DNA from: Phallusia fumigata
Lineage: Eukaryota > Chordata > Ascidiacea > Phlebobranchia > Ascidiidae
NCBI GenBank assembly: GCA_008931825.1
Contig: QXVZ01003689.1
Span: 5,512-37,358 of the forward strand
Direction of reading: 5' to 3'
DNA: 31,847 bases
The notes under the pieces are model-generated. The model saw only the letters and a list, made by a program, of their open reading frames with translations. It was not told the origin of the DNA and ran no database searches. A program made the position numbers and the translations under genes. Below are positions 1-10,422 of this stretch, piece after piece (positions within the stretch are counted from its first letter, which is position 1; each line of letters opens with the position of its first letter).

Positions 1-980
1 TTGTAAAAAAAGTTTGCCGACCACTGCCTTAAGTGAAACACTTAATTAAGACGATTTTCTAAAGATGCTGCACAAACAAACACTTCATTAAACACCTGAA
101 ATCTCTTCTAAAACGTATTTTCCACCCATCATCACAAAACATCAAGAAAATCGTACAAGTCTTTATTGCGTGGTTATCTATAATTCTATATGGTTGCGGT
201 TACCTTTACAATACACAAGTTTTCAAGCAAGGAAAATATGTGAGATAAATAAAATACACTGGCTAGCATTAAATGTCATTCCACTTTCGGGTAAAGCAAA
301 AAACAAAGTTAGTGAAAACCTCACGTAGCAGTGTGTAACAAAATAAAAAAGTTCAAATAACAAAAGGTAAAAATGATTTTGTTTAGCACCAAAAAAATGG
401 CAAAGATAAAAACTGTCAAGAAATCAATAAAAATGACACTGAACATTTCTACCCAAAACATCAATAAACGTTTCACACAAAAAGTCGTATCATATGTACA
501 TTACAAATAATGGTTTGAAATTTCCAAATTCACAAAATTGTTATCATTCTTGTCAACCAGTTTAACTGTAAAAACTAAAACACAGGCAAGCATTAGAGTA
601 GCATTACAAGTTATACCCATAAGTTAGTGAAAAAAATCAATCACATATTATACACTTAAACACTGCCATAGACCAAAGTAAAGATGGAATCATGCACAAA
701 AAAAACAAAACAATTAGGCTTAGAAACTGGTGTATGTACAAATTTAATTGGCAGTGAAATGCAAAATTGTGAACAGCACAAAAAGTTTGCCTTTGATATC
801 AAGAAACATACTTTCACAACTTTCACACGAACAACTTTTTTCATAATTCAAGTGTTTTCTTATCAAATTTGATTGTGTGAATGAGCCAGGCAGCAAATAA
901 AAAACATGTACATGCATAAAAGAAATGAACTTTACAAAAGAAGTATGACATGCAGAATCATGATTCATTTTGCAATGACT
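1..980 (-). other. AT-rich 3' flank / probable 3' UTR of the SLC6 gene
   Basis: No open frame here looks protein-like on either strand. The SLC6 stop codon lies at 981-983 on the minus strand, so lower coordinates are its 3' UTR and downstream DNA. One minus-strand AATAAA candidate (TTTATT on the plus strand near 163-168) would give a UTR of about 0.8 kb. The true cleavage site cannot be told from sequence alone. Confidence 0.4.
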
Positions 981-2800
981 TTACACACTGGTAACAATGT
1001 CCTCGTCGATCAGAACTTCTATGCCCCGTTCACGATGTCCAGTATAATCACTCATAAATATTTCCCCATTTGTGTGGGAAATATCACCAGTTCCATTCCC
1101 AGAAAGTCGAGATAAATGAGGAGTAAATGCATTCCGCAGTTTCTTAAACAAAATAATTTGACACTATTTAAATGTGCGGTGCTTATTATCCTTTTTGAAA
1201 TCATAACACCATTTTATTGACAATCATTTGGTGTCCCACTTGTATTTCAAGAATAAAATTTTTTTGTGATTAGGAAAGTAAACATTAAACACACATTCAA
1301 GTCACTGTCAATGGAAAAATTGAGCTTGCCTATTACATCTGTATATATATAAGATCACTGTCTAACACAAGTTTGTTTACATGCTTTGGTCAAGAAAGAT
1401 AAGTTTCGTATTTCAATAGTTGATACAATGCTAAGCATTAAAATGTATTTTGTGACCTTAGGTTGTAATTATCCATCTTTCACCTTTTTAACCTAAATAT
1501 TCAGTTTTTTGTTTATGTGCCTTTATTTCAGACATACTAATCCAAATGTATTGAAATTTAAAACTTAGATATGTAGGATGCTTTGCATGTGTAGGATGTT
1601 TCACATAGTCCTAACCAAAATGCATCATGTGTGAAAATTTCTCTCTTTTTGTTCAAAACCATTTAAACCAATCAGCATCAAGCAGAATAAAACGAAGTGA
1701 AAACAATATCTATCTCTTATTAGGTTGTAAATCAAAAAGGTAAAAAAGTAGTTCGTAATTAGTCTAAATTTTACACTTCATGACCTAACATAGAGAATGC
1801 TTTGTAGACTTTTTGAGCTTGATAACAGTTCCACTTACATCAACACAGGATCCATTTGATTGAAATATTCTGATGACGGCAATCAGCACAAGCACTAGAA
1901 AAATAAACCCCACTAAAACTGCACCACTGATAGTTGACCACTGACTTTGTAGGTGGGGGGGAAGAATCGGGGACAAACTGGCAGCACCATCTCGAATTAT
2001 TCCAACAATGGAGTAAACAAGAACCGTCTAGTAAAATAACATTGTTAAAAACATTGAACAACCACTTTAGTTTTTAATGCATGCAAAAGAATTAGGGGGG
2101 ATTCTGAGCAAACTAAAGAAATACAAACTTTATAGGATTTTTTGGAGTAGAGAATCGAATAGGAAAATTAGTGGGGTGGTTTTGTCCACAATGTCTTTGC
2201 ACAAGTAATACAGCAATTAATGCGCCACAATGACTTCTTTTACAAACTGTCCAAATTTCACCTATTCAGACATTGTGAAAGGTTTATCCAAATTCACCAA
2301 CATTTTATGGCAAAAGTGCAGTGAAAAAAAGAAAAAAGAGTGAGTGAAAACAATATGTCCCGTTGGGCAGAAAGACAATAATTTACTGAACATCAACAAA
2401 AAAGGAATTTTGTAAACTATTTCTTTTTATATAAGTCAGATAAAGTCAAAAATGTTTACAGTACCCATTTAAACGTACCAGGAGAATTAGTGGTGAAATT
2501 CCACCCCACATTACCGACCAGAAGTGAATTTTCAAACAGGAGTTTCCTGTCATTGCTTTTGTGTTTGTTCCAAGCAGTGAGAAACCTAAATTAGTGCAAT
2601 ATAATTGAAATGTTGTAACTTACCTTCAAAACAGGCAAACAGAACAATTAAAAGTTTAGCAAAGCTTTAAATAATCGACATGCAATAAAATACAAACCAA
2701 ATGAGTAGGACAACATAAGAAGTTCAGCAATGATGAGAAGAATTGAACAAAATGATAGGGAGAATGTATCAAAGAACTCAATGATATGTAATCCACTACC
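981..2800 (-). CDS. SLC6 3' exons: TM10-TM12 and cytoplasmic tail
   Basis: Exon 2800-2698 (phase 0 to 1) encodes a GSGLHIIEFFD segment followed by a hydrophobic helix, matching TM10/TM11. Exon 2585-2479 completes the Gly codon and gives MTGNSCLKIHFWSVMW then ISPLILL, the usual start of TM12. Exon 2027-1839 adds the rest of TM12 and another hydrophobic stretch, ending at a GTAAGT donor after Cys-Val-Asp. Reading through that donor gives an alternative 81-codon ending with its stop at 1785. Exon 1142-981 (54 codons with stop) starts KLRNAFTPHLSRL, which fits the family's post-TM12 tail, and ends Val-Thr-Ser-Val, a class I PDZ ligand form. The spliced form is preferred because donor, acceptor and phase all fit. 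Confidence 0.82.
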
Positions 2801-5800
2801 CTGAGGGAAAAAAGCATGTGCACAGATGAAGTTAGGCATGTTACTTTATAGCTTTGTTACTGACCATGAAGTACAATTTCTCTTAAGGTAGTTTGTCATA
2901 CATACACAATTTTTAAATGCTACAGGGCAGATTTGACCCGCATACACAGTGGTCTTATACAAGCCCCTAAGTTCTGTGTTGATTGGGTTCCAAACTTGAT
3001 AATTGTCCAGTTGGATTTTGGCGTTTTGTGCAGAACTGTTTGCGTTTATATATGTATTTTGGTATGTAAGGTTGGCCAATCAATTTAGACTACCAATAAG
3101 TACCCTATCTTCCCACATTCTATACCAGAACACATTTGTATAAGTATGCCTAAAGTAAAGGGCATGTATACATAAAACTGAATATTTGGGGTTAAAACAG
3201 TAAAACATGGTGAATCCAAACTAAGGTTATAAAACCCTTTCAAATACTTTACATTGTATCAACTATGAAATTAGGAAACTTACAGGTGACATATTTTGTT
3301 AAACATTGCTGTTGTCAGTGCACAACTTCAGATTCCAATCTATCATGCGTAAAAATTTGAAGAAAATTCATTTTTAACCAAATGTGTAACCAACTTGCAA
3401 TAGACAGAAAACAAAACAAAAAAGATTTAAAACAATGTCTCATCACGGAACGGGACCCATAAAATGATTGAAAACAAGATGTGCACCTTCAGGAAAAGTG
3501 GTCCATAATTATTTCCAAGTTAGGAATTGATGNGAGAAATTATATAAAATACTTGTACACATTAACAAAGTGTATAACACAAGACAAACACCATCACATA
3601 GTCATAAATTACAGACTAGGTGATCAATAAACAAACATCATTAAGAAAGGAACATCCTAGGTTATTTAATACAGCTGAATCTGGTTTATTGCCTAATCCA
3701 TTTTATTGCATTGAAATCGTAATTCCCCAAATGTAGCCCACTATTTGTCAAAAAATGCTCTGGTTAGTCACACACTTTTAATTGCATTATTTGGGTAATG
3801 GAATATAGTTTAAACGAATTTTTTGAGTAACCGATATGTTGGTTTCAATTTGAAAGTCGCACAGTCCAATTTTTTCTATAATAGAAGAGCATAAATTGTT
3901 TGAGAAGTGACAATGCCAATACTTCAAAGGCAGCCATGTTTCTATCTCATTTTAGTTGCGTCACCTAATGACATGCTGTGTAATCACTGACAACAATTGT
4001 TGAAACAACTTCAATTGTGTAACAAATCATTTGTTTAAGTTCATTATTGCAGCTAAGTTAAAATTACAAGTAAATATAAAACATGAATCCTTTACCAGAG
4101 TACAAAAAGTTACGGTGACAAAATTTTCAAACTACCTACATTTTATCCAGTTCAGATACTGCTTAAAAAATTTACCCATTTTAGGGAGCTAGTGGCGTAA
4201 CTGATGGGGCTTTTGAGTGAAACACAGCAGTTATTGCACCACAATAGCATGTTACATAAACTGTCACCAAACAGAATTATTATTCAATATGAGGATTTTC
4301 CTTCTTGTCACAGATGTATTGTGATTTATTGCCAAAGTCAATCAATTGGTACATTATTTGCTTGGCGTAGTAAGACATGTCTGTGCTATGAACAAACTAT
4401 GCTATAATCCACACTCAACTAGCATTTGTGGTACAATTTTATGGGCCTAGCATGTAACAACTAGGGTAAAACAAAACAGATCACACACCTCTATAACCGT
4501 ATCTACCACCTGCAAAAGCATCATTTGAATCGGTCAAATAATTATGTTCAAAACTGTATGAAAAAACCTGCAGGATAGAAAAAGTAAAATAAAAAACAGG
4601 GTGAAAACAATGTGTCCCCTTCAGAAATGGGGACCCATGATTAGCAAGTTTCCTCATACAAATTTATCTCCTGAAAGGTGAAATTCGGGAACATTTTACA
4701 TTAGAAATACAAACAAGAGGAGTAATACATCAAAAATGTGTGAGTGTGGCAACAATACCTAAGCAAGCTCTGGCAAAAAGAACGCTTTTGGTTTTGGCTT
4801 ATCCCTGCCAAATACAATAACAAACAGTGTAAACCAACTTTCTTGAGCGCTTCCCACCTTGCCAGTAAACCTGACATGTTTAGCAAGTGAAACCAGTGCC
4901 ACAATGAATCGCAGTGCAATGGAACAAGCAAGAATGATAACTGGGAGAACAATAATATCAGTTGTTCCTATTCCAAAGAACGTTTCCGCAAGACTTGGAA
5001 ATCTCTGACATACATCGTCATTCTCAACAAGATTTTTCCTACATTAGCAAAAATGTGGTTATGATCTAAGAGTATATGTATTCTGATCTAAGAGTATATG
5101 TATATAACTACAAGTATATATATTCTGCCAAAAAAGTATGTGAAACATATAGAAGCACTTACGTCCAGTATTCGATGCTTGGCGATGTTTGGGAGCCATT
5201 AGATGTGTAGTTACACAACTCAACTTGCTCAAATGTTCCGTTTTGTGAAATTCCATAAATTTTAAGGCTATTATCAAATGTGATGTCAGGTGAATCAGAC
5301 TCAACACACTTCACATCTGGGAAAATCATGAGAAAGAATTTCCTACACAGTTCAATGACAATCATAGGTGTAGATTCCCGGGGTGGCTGCCACCCCACTA
5401 AAAAATTCTGGGGTTGCAGGCGTTATAAAAAGTCTATACTGCCACCCCAGAAATTTCCTGGACTCGTTATTATATTCTTGCGACGAAAACATATGTTGCT
5501 TGCGCTGAATGAGGATTTTCTGAAGACTAGTTTACACCAGACACGTGCAAGGCGAGCGACACAATTTTTTTTCGTTTGGTAAACATTGCAGAAGAAAGTC
5601 TCATCTCATGTGCTATATTTACCAATAATATTAGCGATAACAGAAAGTATAATGATGCGAACCAATAGTTGTACGTTGTGTGAATTTATCATGTGTCAAA
5701 CCGCTCGGATTTGATCATTTCGCCACCCCACATAAAAAAAATTGCTAAAAAATCGACGCCTATGCTGACAATGTAATATAATCATATTGATGAACTGTTA

Positions 5801-7362
5801 TTGAAAATATAAACTCAAAAACTGCATTACATAGATTCTCTACTTTTCTTGGTGCATAATCAAACATAATTTCCATTGCTAATTGATTGACAAGAGGAAA
5901 TTTTAAATTATAAACGTTGTTTAAAAGTTTGACAAACTTTTTGGGCTAGTGAGGTGATTGCTGGGGTTTAGGGTACACCCTGCAACAAAGCATGATGACA
6001 TGCTTTACAAACTGCTTCAATTTCATCAAATTTTGACATTGTTTTATATTTACCCCTTTTGGGAGGCAAGCAGCATAGTGGCTGCCTATTGGGTTAAACA
6101 AATCAAATAACACACCGCAATAGCCCAACCTAAAAGTATGTTAATTTTAAACCACTTTTCAAAATGTAAAAAACTTGGGAATGCCACCACTTGGGAATGT
6201 TAGCAAGGTAACAATTATAGAAATGCCCAACATTTTCCTTTTCCCGTCTTTGCTGTCGTTTTCATGGCTTGAGGTCACCGAGCTAGCAACAACCCTCCAG
6301 CATCTGTTTACGTTTTATTTAACCAGGATAAGTAGTTCATGGCCTATCAAAATTAACTTTATTTGCATGAATGTACCACTACAAAACTTTTTCTTTGTCA
6401 TGCATGTAAATAAAAAAATGCTATTTGTCTTAATTCAACTAGTTAACATTTAGAGCAAAACTTACTCAGATAGATTTGACACAATGGGGTATTCCATGAG
6501 TTTCCACATGTTGTCCACGGCAACGGGTTACCAAATGATGAAACAAGGTAAAGCAGAATGTAGTAAGATGCAACACCAAAGTAGATGACTACCGCACATG
6601 ATAACACAAGCATGCAAACCCCAATCCCTGAAAAATATTGGTTGAATAGTGGGAAATCCCAAACTTCCTGTATTGTTTAACAACTTCCTCTATTGATCAG
6701 TTTTGTTCAATTGAGGACATTTGCATTCAAAATTTTTGTTTATTTCATATATAGCTGTGATAACTAATGAAACTGTGTTCTTACTTTATTATTTAAGGAT
6801 CTCATTCATTAAAAAAAAAACATTTTTTCTGATACTAGTAGCTTTTTTAATTTGAACCTTGCATTGCAGGAATTATTTTGAAAGCTTGTAGTGGAGCAAG
6901 ATTGCTGTATTGACCCCATGCCATCTCCAGGAAAATCACAGGAATGCCAACAAGAGTGTAAAGAAGTAAGAAGATGTAAATGAACGGAGCTGTATATAAT
7001 ATAATTTTTTTCCAACTTTTAGATAACTTGATTAATCTTAAAACTTGTAGAATGATAATACTGACTGCTTTTAAACAATTGTTTTCAGGTATATATTGGG
7101 CAAGTAAATACATAAATACACTGTTATTTATTTTCTTGACTCAAACTTACTGCAGCAATAATGACCATTTTTTTTTTAATTCAAACAAATACTTATTTTA
7201 CCAGTGTTTTAACTTACCTCCTCCATTCTCATATGCAAGATAGGGAAATCTCCAAAATGTGCACAACCCCAACACATAACTAAACAAACTTAGTTGGAAT
7301 TCTAGTTTGTTTGGCCAAGTTGATCTTTCCCTTTCCTGACTGTCACCATATGACGAAGACAT
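981..7362 (-). CDS. SLC6-family sodium/chloride-dependent transporter (incomplete in this assembly)
   Basis: A plasma-membrane symporter of the SLC6 family, which imports neurotransmitters or amino acids with Na+ and Cl-. Exons on the minus strand, 5' to 3': 7362-7218, 6989-6858, 6627-6466, 5316-5163, 5038-4858, then after a gap 2800-2698, 2585-2479, 2027-1839 and 1142-981. Phases agree at every visible junction. Hallmarks are WRFPYLAYENGG in TM1, FLEMAWGQYSN after TM2, PWTTCGNSWNTPLC at the start of the large second extracellular loop, and MTG...FW before TM12. The 258 plus 186 residues seen leave about 160-190 short of the usual ~600. The missing part is TM5-TM9, between 4857 and 2801, where an N sits at 3533. 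The substrate cannot be assigned. Family certain, exact gene structure good, missing part unknown. Confidence 0.9.
2160..2370. repeat. Degenerate copy of the ~128-bp satellite-bearing element family
   Basis: Shares the 'caccacaatgactt...acaaactgtccaaatttca' type segment with the array at 28000-28870. It ends near a decayed form of the family's right end (gtgaaaacaatatgtcccg at about 2344). It lies in an SLC6 intron. Confidence 0.6.
3533..3533. other. Single N: ambiguous base or collapsed assembly gap inside the SLC6 gene
   Basis: The other two Ns in the window mark contig joins with repeated flanks. Here no flanking duplication is visible, but the exons expected for TM5-TM9 are absent from 2801-4857. 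A gap of unknown length is the simplest explanation. Confidence 0.5.
3672..3960. repeat. Partial pogo/Tigger-like non-autonomous element
   Basis: It begins CAGCTGAATCTGGTTTATTG after a TA dinucleotide. It matches the left end and body of the element at 26476-27067, including '...ttaattgcat...', 'gatatgt.ggttt' and 'cgaaagtcg' type segments. No matching right end was found, so it is truncated or its right boundary is unclear. Confidence 0.55.
4140..4650. repeat. Copy of the satellite-bearing element family, right end intact
   Basis: It contains one diverged ~128-bp unit (ttattgcaccacaatag near 4231), then the 'ctataaccgtatctaccacctgc' variant segment. It finishes at the conserved right end, where a CCCCTTCAGAAATGGGG hairpin and GACCCAT appear near 4616-4637. 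It sits in the SLC6 intron that should also hold the missing exons. Confidence 0.7.
4858..7362 (-). CDS. SLC6 5' exons: N-terminus to TM4
   Basis: Exon 1 (7362-7218) starts MSSSYGDSQERERS and runs through TM1 to Asn-Gly-Gly. Exon 2 (6989-6858) is TM2 and the first cytoplasmic loop; its donor GTTCAA is weak. Exon 3 (6627-6466) is TM3 and the start of the second extracellular loop. Exon 4 (5316-5163) is the rest of that loop, with three N-glycosylation sequons (NGT, NYT, NGS) and a Ser...Glu-Tyr-Trp end typical of the family. Exon 5 (5038-4858) is TM4, ending Thr-Gly-Lys at a GTGGGA donor; many SLC6 genes have an intron after this Gly-Lys. An in-frame read-through continues 32 more codons to a stop and is judged intronic. 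Phases 1,1,1,2,0 all join correctly. Confidence 0.88.
5061..5105. repeat. Short tandem direct repeat
   Basis: A unit of about 22 bp containing gatctaagagtatatgtat occurs twice side by side in the intron between SLC6 exons 4 and 5. An AT-rich tail follows. No function is indicated. Confidence 0.7.
5363..5764. mobile_element. TIR element (hAT-like MITE) just upstream of SLC6 exon 4
   Basis: The ends are inverted: CATAGGTGTAGATT at the left and AATCGACGCCTATG at the right. The flanks atgacaat and ctgacaat look like an 8-bp target duplication with one mismatch. The interior has GGGGTGGC / GCCACCCC blocks and no transposase frame. The 402-bp element lies 46 bp upstream, in transcript sense, of the exon 4 acceptor. 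Confidence 0.7.
5930..6180. repeat. Degenerate copy of the satellite-bearing family
   Basis: It shares a diverged 'gcaacaaagcatgatgacatg...acaaactg..tcaatttcatc' segment with the 128-bp unit and a preceding ggg-ctagtg-like block. No clear terminal ends are visible. It lies in the SLC6 intron between exons 3 and 4. Confidence 0.5.
6214..6263. repeat. 50-bp segment identical to 8270-8319
   Basis: Starting attatagaaatgcccaac, this stretch is identical over 50 bp to part of the right arm of the element at 7568-8428, and the flanks differ. A solo end fragment or recent copying of that element would explain it. Confidence 0.85.
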
Positions 7363-7567
7363 TTTACTTTTCAAGGAACAACAATGTTTTTGGTTCGTTT
7401 TCTTTGAAAACTTTAGTTTGTTTACAACAAATTTTATTCCAGGCCTATTGTAAATACACAGTTCCTAAACGTTTTTAACAAAAATAAACGTTCCAATACT
7501 TTAGTGAAATCCAGTTCTTGTAATTCCATAATCCAAAAGGGTAGCAACTGATAATAGAGAAGTATAC

Positions 7568-8428
7568 ACTTGTACCTATGTTTGATTGAGGGTAACACTA
7601 AAACCAGAAAAATGGAAAAGCATGAAATCAACACTAGAAACGGAAAAGATAGGAAAGTGAGAAAAGGGAAATGTTGGGAATTTCTAAAAGAGGTAAAAAA
7701 AATAATTCAGGAAAAGGAACATTGTACAATCATACCAAGTGATCTAATAGCGCTTTGCATCCATTGTGTCAAAACACATGGAAATGTTTATTATTCAATT
7801 GTTATGTCGCTTTAACTCGTATAAAACAAGCCAAAGTCATACAAATCATGCTGAGTTAAAACACCATAGTAATTAAATAAGGAACATTTTCTGTCTTTTC
7901 TGCTTTTCTGTTTCAACACAATCGATGCAAAGTATACTATTCGACAGTGTTGGCATAATTGGTACAAGTTAAAACAACACAATAGATAAATAAGAAACAT
8001 TTCCCTTTCTTTATGCATTTTGACACAATTGACGAAAACCCCTATTAAATCACTTTGGCATGATTTGTACGAGTTAAAACGGCATAACAGACAAAAGAAA
8101 CATTTCCTGTCTTTTCTGCTTTTCTGTATTTTGACACAATCGATGCAAACCGCTATTGATTCACTATGGCATGATTTTGTACAATGTTTTTTGTTTCGAC
8201 ATCACATTAATTGCATATGTTGAAAGTTTCACCCTTTTTTCGTTTTTCTTTATTAATTTTTTTTCCTCTATTATAGAAATGCCCAACATTTTCCTTTTCC
8301 CGTCTTTGCTGTCGTTTTCGTTTTTAGTGGTTATTTCCTGATTTTCCGTTTTTTTTCTGGTTTTAGTGTTACTGTTACCCTTGATTGATCGTTAATTCCC
8401 AAAAGAGCAACACATCACCTGTACAAGT
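7568..8428. mobile_element. Inverted-repeat element with internal ~110-bp tandem repeats
   Basis: The left arm (about 7568-7695) and right arm (about 8270-8428) are diverged inverted copies: ACTTGTAC at the left edge faces GTACAAGT at the right, and gattgagggtaacac faces gttacccttgattgatc. Between them, about 7830-8195 holds roughly three tandem copies of a ~110-bp unit, each with a ttgacacaatcgatgcaaa-like and a ggcatgatttgtac-like segment. The weak plus-strand frame over the left arm is Lys-rich and low in complexity and is not taken as a gene. The element lies 0.2 kb upstream of the SLC6 start codon. Confidence 0.72.
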
Positions 8429-10422
8429 TTTCGCCTATGTTTTATGCATGATTAAATTGGACGTAACAAAATCATAACACACAGACTAAAAGATATATCA
8501 CTCAACTAAAACTCTTTCCCATAAAGCATTAGATCAAATTGTCAACAGTTGAATTATCGCTTTCTTGCCTAATGCTGCATATTGCTAGACAAACAACTTC
8601 CGAAACTTCTTATCTCCGAACACATTAGCGGAACACATATGTACGAATAACCTTAGTTATTTTTTTCACGTAAATGTTGCAATTGCAATAGTGCTGCTTT
8701 TTTATTTAACATAAATATAAAATAGAGGTGGAAAACAAAAACACTTTTCCTTGCTCGAGCAATAAGCCTAAATTAAAGAAGTTAACAACCAAAATCCAAA
8801 CTTGCGTAAAATACAGCCTGTATTTTCGTTCCGGGGCTTTAAATACACAGGGTTAGCAATTAGCATGCCGTCTTTATTTCTACGATTTGGCCTTATTTTG
8901 AATAAGAACGTCTTACAAAATATTTCTGTCCCAATTTCTAAAAGTTCCCTAATTTTCACTTATGTCCTTAATTTGTCTTAGCTTTAAAAGTGTTGCATGT
9001 AAATTCTTCCTCTTATCGTAGACGATTTACTACTCTTGAATGTGACCTCATAAAATATACATACAGTCTCATTCACAACACAAAGCAAGGCATAGATAGC
9101 ATTCTTACCACTGTAAACTGGCTAGGTTTTATTGAGGTAGACTGGTCTGGTGAAGATTAAGCAGTTATCTTAGCCAAGGAGAGAATTGAGCGAGGAATTC
9201 GATAGAGTCAACCGATGCTAAAGGGGCAGTGCTTCGCACACTGTAGTTGTGACATTACCCTATATTGGTTTTCCAGTCATCCTTACTTTCGGTTCCAAAT
9301 CGATGTTAGCCCTGCTTATACATCTGTTAAGTCATTAGTTTCATCCATCCCCGTTCTACCTCTACCACTTCCAAAGTTTGTTGAAGTAGGTTTGAAGTGG
9401 CTACGAGCCCATAAACTTACTAACCATCGGTGTTTGGTTAAATCGCAGTGATTCAAGCACCTTGTTGATGGAAACTATTCGACCGGAACTTCCCAAAGTG
9501 TTTTGCTTCGGCCTAATACTCTACTATAGTTGTAGTGTTTCCGCCAAATATGGTGAACAGGCGCCTATCCATTTAACCACTTTGTCACAGCCTATACTGT
9601 ATATGAGAGAATTAATTTACTTACGGCAGATCGTCAAATACCATGTAACCAGTCCAAAATGTTGTAAGGAGCTAAAGCATTTGCAAGAAAACCTACCTCA
9701 ATGTACAATTTGGTGATTTTTTCCAGAGGTAATCTACCTTGATGTACAATTTAGACATTTAAGGGGGTTTTGAGCCTTTTTGCCCCTCTTGCCTACGCCC
9801 AAGAATCGTACATGTGACCAGATCTTGGAACTAGCCGACTGTTTTTTTTCTAAGCCCACTATTTTTCCTAAGTGGCAGATATCTCAGTTAAATTTATCAC
9901 AATGCACCAAAACGCATTTTCTTGGGGGGCCACCGTCACATAACGCCTTGTAATGACGGTAGAGCTGTAGCGCGTTTAACGCTGATCCAACAATTTTATT
10001 GCACCTAATAACGTCCCAACGTGGCGCAGTGTTTTTGGCTTGTTGATTTTTAGATGTAATTTTTTATCAAGCAAAAGAAACTTACCTCACCTAGCCGCAT
10101 TTCCACTCTATCTGAATATATTTGTAGTCTGGTACCAGTTACACAACACCGATTTATGATCGAGTTTATTGTCAAAATACTGAATTTGAATGCACCTTTT
10201 TTAAGAAGACTAACAAGTTGAACTAAATGCTTTTTAGTAACATGTACGTATAATTTGTAATCAACGTTATTTGATCATGTCGATGAAACGCAAATTTAAA
10301 AACCTACATTGTGGTCAAAAACTGACATTCCTTCACTAATATTTGCCATAATCCTGATTTGACTAGAATCTAAAACATTTATTTGATACTCGATAAAAAT
10401 TGGCAGGATTTATATTGCCCGC
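8429..10422. other. Intergenic region without supported genes
   Basis: 8429-9100 is plain AT-rich sequence. About 9110-9750 is less AT-rich, with two short plus-strand frames (9215-9451 and 9462-9716). Neither has a recognisable domain, splice signals or a convincing composition, so it may be an old repeat. About 9905-10030 has a short GC-richer patch, also unassigned. Confidence 0.5.

Noticed and set aside
1785-1838. Read-through ending of the SLC6 gene
   Set aside because: A GTAAGT donor at 1838 precedes it, and the exon at 1142-981 continues in phase with a family-like tail. It is kept only as a possible isoform.
4764-4857. In-frame extension of SLC6 exon 5
   Set aside because: It does not resemble TM5 well and reaches a stop. 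A family-typical intron position after Gly-Lys has a usable donor.
7570-7815. Lys-rich plus-strand frame
   Set aside because: It coincides with the left arm and interior of an inverted-repeat element, and its complement-like sequence recurs at 8270-8390 without a frame.
9215-9716. Two adjacent plus-strand frames of 78 and 84 codons
   Set aside because: No domain, no splice sites and no phase-compatible join were found. Composition is like the surrounding non-coding DNA.
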